Positions 4,536 through 6,521 of a stretch of DNA of 6,521 nucleotides are shown piece by piece; positions within the stretch are counted from its first letter, which is position 1; each line of letters starts with the position of its first letter. A program made the translations under genes and the position numbers. The stretch is taken from the NCBI GenBank assembly GCA_937919155.1, contig CALFPM010000093.1, positions 1 through 6,521 of the forward strand. Reading direction: 5' to 3'. This DNA comes from an uncultured Clostridia bacterium (GTDB lineage: Bacteria; Bacillota; Clostridia; Oscillospirales; Acutalibacteraceae). The notes below the pieces were generated by a model, which saw nothing but the letters and a program-made list of their open reading frames with translations, searched no databases and was not told the DNA's origin.

Positions 4536-6521
4536 CATCCGATCCCGAATAATCGTCATCATCTGCAAAAACATCGTCTATATCAGGCACTCCCGCACCT
4601 TCTGCCAATGCCTGCATCTCATACCACTGCTGTTTTGAAATAAGAACCGCTCTGGGTTTTGCGCCCTCGGAAGGACCCACAATTCCCTTTTCTTCAAGCT
4701 GATCCATAACGCGGGATGCTCTTGCATAGCCGAGTTTGAGCTTTTTCTGGAGCATTGTTGTGGAAGCACCGCCTGCGTTGACAACAACTTCAATGGCATC
4801 GTTAAGCATAGGATCCCATTCCGCCTCATCATCGTCATCGGTAGATTTTTTCTTTGCGTTTTCCGCAGCCGCGGCTTTTGCCTCGATTTCATGAATTGTA
4901 GCTTCGTTATATGTTGTCTGAGCCTGTGATTTGATGTGAGAAACTACTCTTTCAACTTCCGCATCAGAAATAAAGCAACCCTGAACTCGGGTAGGCTTGG
5001 ATGCACCTACAGGATGGAACAGCATATCACCGTTACCGAGGAGTTTTTCAGCACCCGAAGCATCAATAATTGTTCTTGAGTCAACCTGAGATGAAACAGA
5101 AAGTGCAATTCTGCTGGGGATATTTGCCTTGATAATACCTGTAATAACATCAACTGAGGGTCTCTGAGTTGCAAGCACAAGATGAATGCCTGCAGCTCTT
5201 GCCTTCTGGGCAAGACGGCATATTGAATCTTCAACCTCTTTGGGTGAAACCATCATAAGGTCCGCAAGCTCATCGATGAAAATAACAATCTGATGCATCT
5301 TTGTGAGGTCATCTCTTGTTTCACAAAGTCGGTTGAATCCCTTGATATCTCTTACGCTGTTTTCGGCAAACTGCTTATATCTTTTCTCCATTTCGCCAAC
5401 TGCCCAACCCAATGCACCCGCCGCTTTTCTCGGATCGGAAACAACGGGAACTTCAAGGTGTGCAATGCCGTTATAGATGGTAAATTCAACCATTTTAGGG
5501 TCTATCATAAGAAGCTTGACTTCATCGGGAGATGCATTGTAAAGAATGCTGACAATCATGGAGTTAAGGCACACAGATTTACCTGAACCTGTTGTACCCG
5601 CAACAAGAAGATGAGGCATTTTTGCCAAATCTGCACAAATGATGTTGCCTGTGATATCTTTACCGAGAGCAACATGAAGCTTACTTGATGCCTCTCTGAA
5701 ATCGGTTGTATCAATGATCTCACGCATCGTAACCATAGACTTTGCGCTGTTGGGAATTTCAATACCGATTGCCGCTTTGCCGGGAATAGGCGCTTCAATA
5801 CGGACACCGGAAGCTGCCAGATTCAGTGCAATATCATCGGACAGACGTACAATGCTGCTTACTTTTACACCTACAGCAGGCTGTACTTCATATCTGGTTA
5901 CAGTTGGGCCCTGAGTTACCTGAACTACGCGGGCATCAACGTGGAAGTTTTTCAAAGTTTCTTCCAGCTTCATTGCCTTTGCCTGAAGTGCACTGCTGCT
6001 GGTTCTTGCTGCAGCTGCAGAGCGGGTCAGAAGGTCAATTGGAGGCATTTCATAAACCTTCACAGGTTTCGCTGCCGCTTCCAGTTCTTCCGTAGTCAGC
6101 ATAGCTTCCCTTGCTTCCTTATTGGACATCACCTTCTGCACTTCAGCCGCCGGAGTTCCTTCTGCAGGCTTTGGAGCATTTGGGTCCACCTTTTCTCCTG
6201 CACGGTTCACGAAAGAATTGCTTCCACTTACCGGATTCACTGGCTTCACTGCATCAGGCATTTCCATCTGTACGCCAGAATACTCCTTCTTTAAAGGAGC
6301 ACTGTCAATATCTGCAACAGGATTTGTATATTCTTTAATCTCCACAGCAGGTTTCTGTACTTTGTCAGCATTTGCAGGAATACCGAATCCGAAGGAACCG
6401 GTATCTCCGCCCAGACCTACTGTACCGGAAGTATTTACAGGACGTCCGTCCAGACCAAAACCTTCACCATAATCCACTCTGTCTTCCAGGCCGACAGATC
6501 CGTTTCCTGAAGATTTTCTGC
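4522..6521 (-). CDS. ftsK: DNA translocase FtsK/SpoIIIE, 5'-truncated by the window edge
   Basis: A hexameric ATP-driven DNA pump that moves chromosomal DNA through the division or sporulation septum. About 665 codons are visible and the frame stays open to the window edge, so the N-terminal membrane domain and start codon lie outside. Numbering from the internal GTG at 6477, a low-complexity linker rich in Pro, Ala and Glu runs to about 145 and the alpha/beta motor subdomains begin about 150. Walker A is GTTGSGKS at 294-301 and Walker B is IVIFIDELAD at 397-406. The TQRPSVDVITG and IPSRIALSVSSQVDSRTI segments follow. A DDDD-containing linker (about 545-555) leads to the winged-helix gamma domain (about 556-620), which in the family reads polar chromosome sequences. 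The protein ends in an unusual Asp-rich tail (about 630-651). Leucine codon use changes sharply near residue 220-265, suggesting a mosaic gene or assembly join. It is the first visible gene of the operon. I cannot tell FtsK from SpoIIIE without the missing end. Confidence 0.96.
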   Translation of the reverse strand, partial: RKSSGNGSVGLEDRVDYGEGFGLDGRPVNTSGTVGLGGDTGSFGFGIPANADKVQKPAVEIKEYTNPVADIDSAPLKKEYSGVQMEMPDAVKPVNPVSGSNSFVNRAGEKVDPNAPKPAEGTPAAEVQKVMSNKEAREAMLTTEELEAAAKPVKVYEMPPIDLLTRSAAAARTSSSALQAKAMKLEETLKNFHVDARVVQVTQGPTVTRYEVQPAVGVKVSSIVRLSDDIALNLAASGVRIEAPIPGKAAIGIEIPNSAKSMVTMREIIDTTDFREASSKLHVALGKDITGNIICADLAKMPHLLVAGTTGSGKSVCLNSMIVSILYNASPDEVKLLMIDPKMVEFTIYNGIAHLEVPVVSDPRKAAGALGWAVGEMEKRYKQFAENSVRDIKGFNRLCETRDDLTKMHQIVIFIDELADLMMVSPKEVEDSICRLAQKARAAGIHLVLATQRPSVDVITGIIKANIPSRIALSVSSQVDSRTIIDASGAEKLLGNGDMLFHPVGASKPTRVQGCFISDAEVERVVSHIKSQAQTTYNEATIHEIEAKAAAAENAKKKSTDDDDEAEWDPMLNDAIEVVVNAGGASTTMLQKKLKLGYARASRVMDQLEEKGIVGPSEGAKPRAVLISKQQWYEMQALAEGAGVPDIDDVFADDDDYSGSDDDFV

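Noticed and set aside
5941..6472. Overlapping plus-strand open frames opposite the ftsK linker
   Set aside because: Several frames are open at once because the linker is low in stop codons on the complement. The protein sequences are rich in Ser, Leu, Phe and Cys with no domain, while the minus-strand ftsK frame is continuous.
6475..6477. GTG at 6477 as the start of ftsK
   Set aside because: The frame remains open for the 44 bases upstream to the window edge, no Shine-Dalgarno precedes this GTG, and the N-terminal membrane domain expected of the family is missing. It is an internal valine codon.
1..6521. Mobile element, CRISPR array, RNA gene or new defence system
   Set aside because: I saw no transposase, integrase, spaced direct repeats, tRNA or rRNA-like sequence. 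Every large stretch is occupied by conserved housekeeping-type genes.

Overview
The window reads as core chromosome of a low-to-mid GC Firmicute. It is probably an uncultured clostridial (Oscillospiraceae/Ruminococcaceae-like) gut-type bacterium. I base this on the SpoIIIE/FtsK type, the MiaB motif variant (YGCQGN followed by VSDGERL), the pairing of a ComEC-like metallo-beta-lactamase-fold protein with a DUF3006 protein, and the strong purine-rich ribosome binding sites. The taxonomic placement is inference. No mobile element, CRISPR array, RNA gene or phage gene is visible.

All five genes lie on the minus strand. In transcription order they are: (1) ftsK/spoIIIE, a DNA translocase whose 5' end runs off the right edge of the window; (2) a YgiQ-family radical SAM protein; (3) a membrane-anchored ComEC/Rec2-type MBL-fold hydrolase; (4) a 72-residue DUF3006 protein; and (5) miaB, the tRNA methylthiotransferase. 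Genes 1 to 4 overlap or nearly touch: 14-nt overlap, 26-nt overlap, then a 10-nt gap. They look like one translationally coupled operon. It ends at a perfect 14-bp hairpin with a T tail at 1478-1517. miaB then starts from its own promoter.

The most informative regulatory spot is 1434-1517. The miaB promoter (TTGAAT, 17 nt, TATAAT) has its -35 box inside one arm of the upstream operon's terminator hairpin. Transcription from it would begin almost on the first in-frame ATG. A strong GGAGG lies 8 nt before a TTG codon further in, so the TTG at 1434 is the better miaB start. Likewise the MBL gene probably starts at a GTG (2686) and the DUF3006 gene at the ATG at 1758, each preceded by a good Shine-Dalgarno sequence.

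The oddest thing is inside ftsK. The visible N-terminal third uses CTG for most leucines, while the motor domain and the neighbouring genes mostly use CTT or CTC. The switch falls between about 5680 and 5820. It suggests a mosaic gene or a chimeric assembly join. I do not see a new defence or mobile system here. The remaining points of interest are uncharacterised conserved proteins (YgiQ with a second cysteine cluster, and the MBL-DUF3006 pair).
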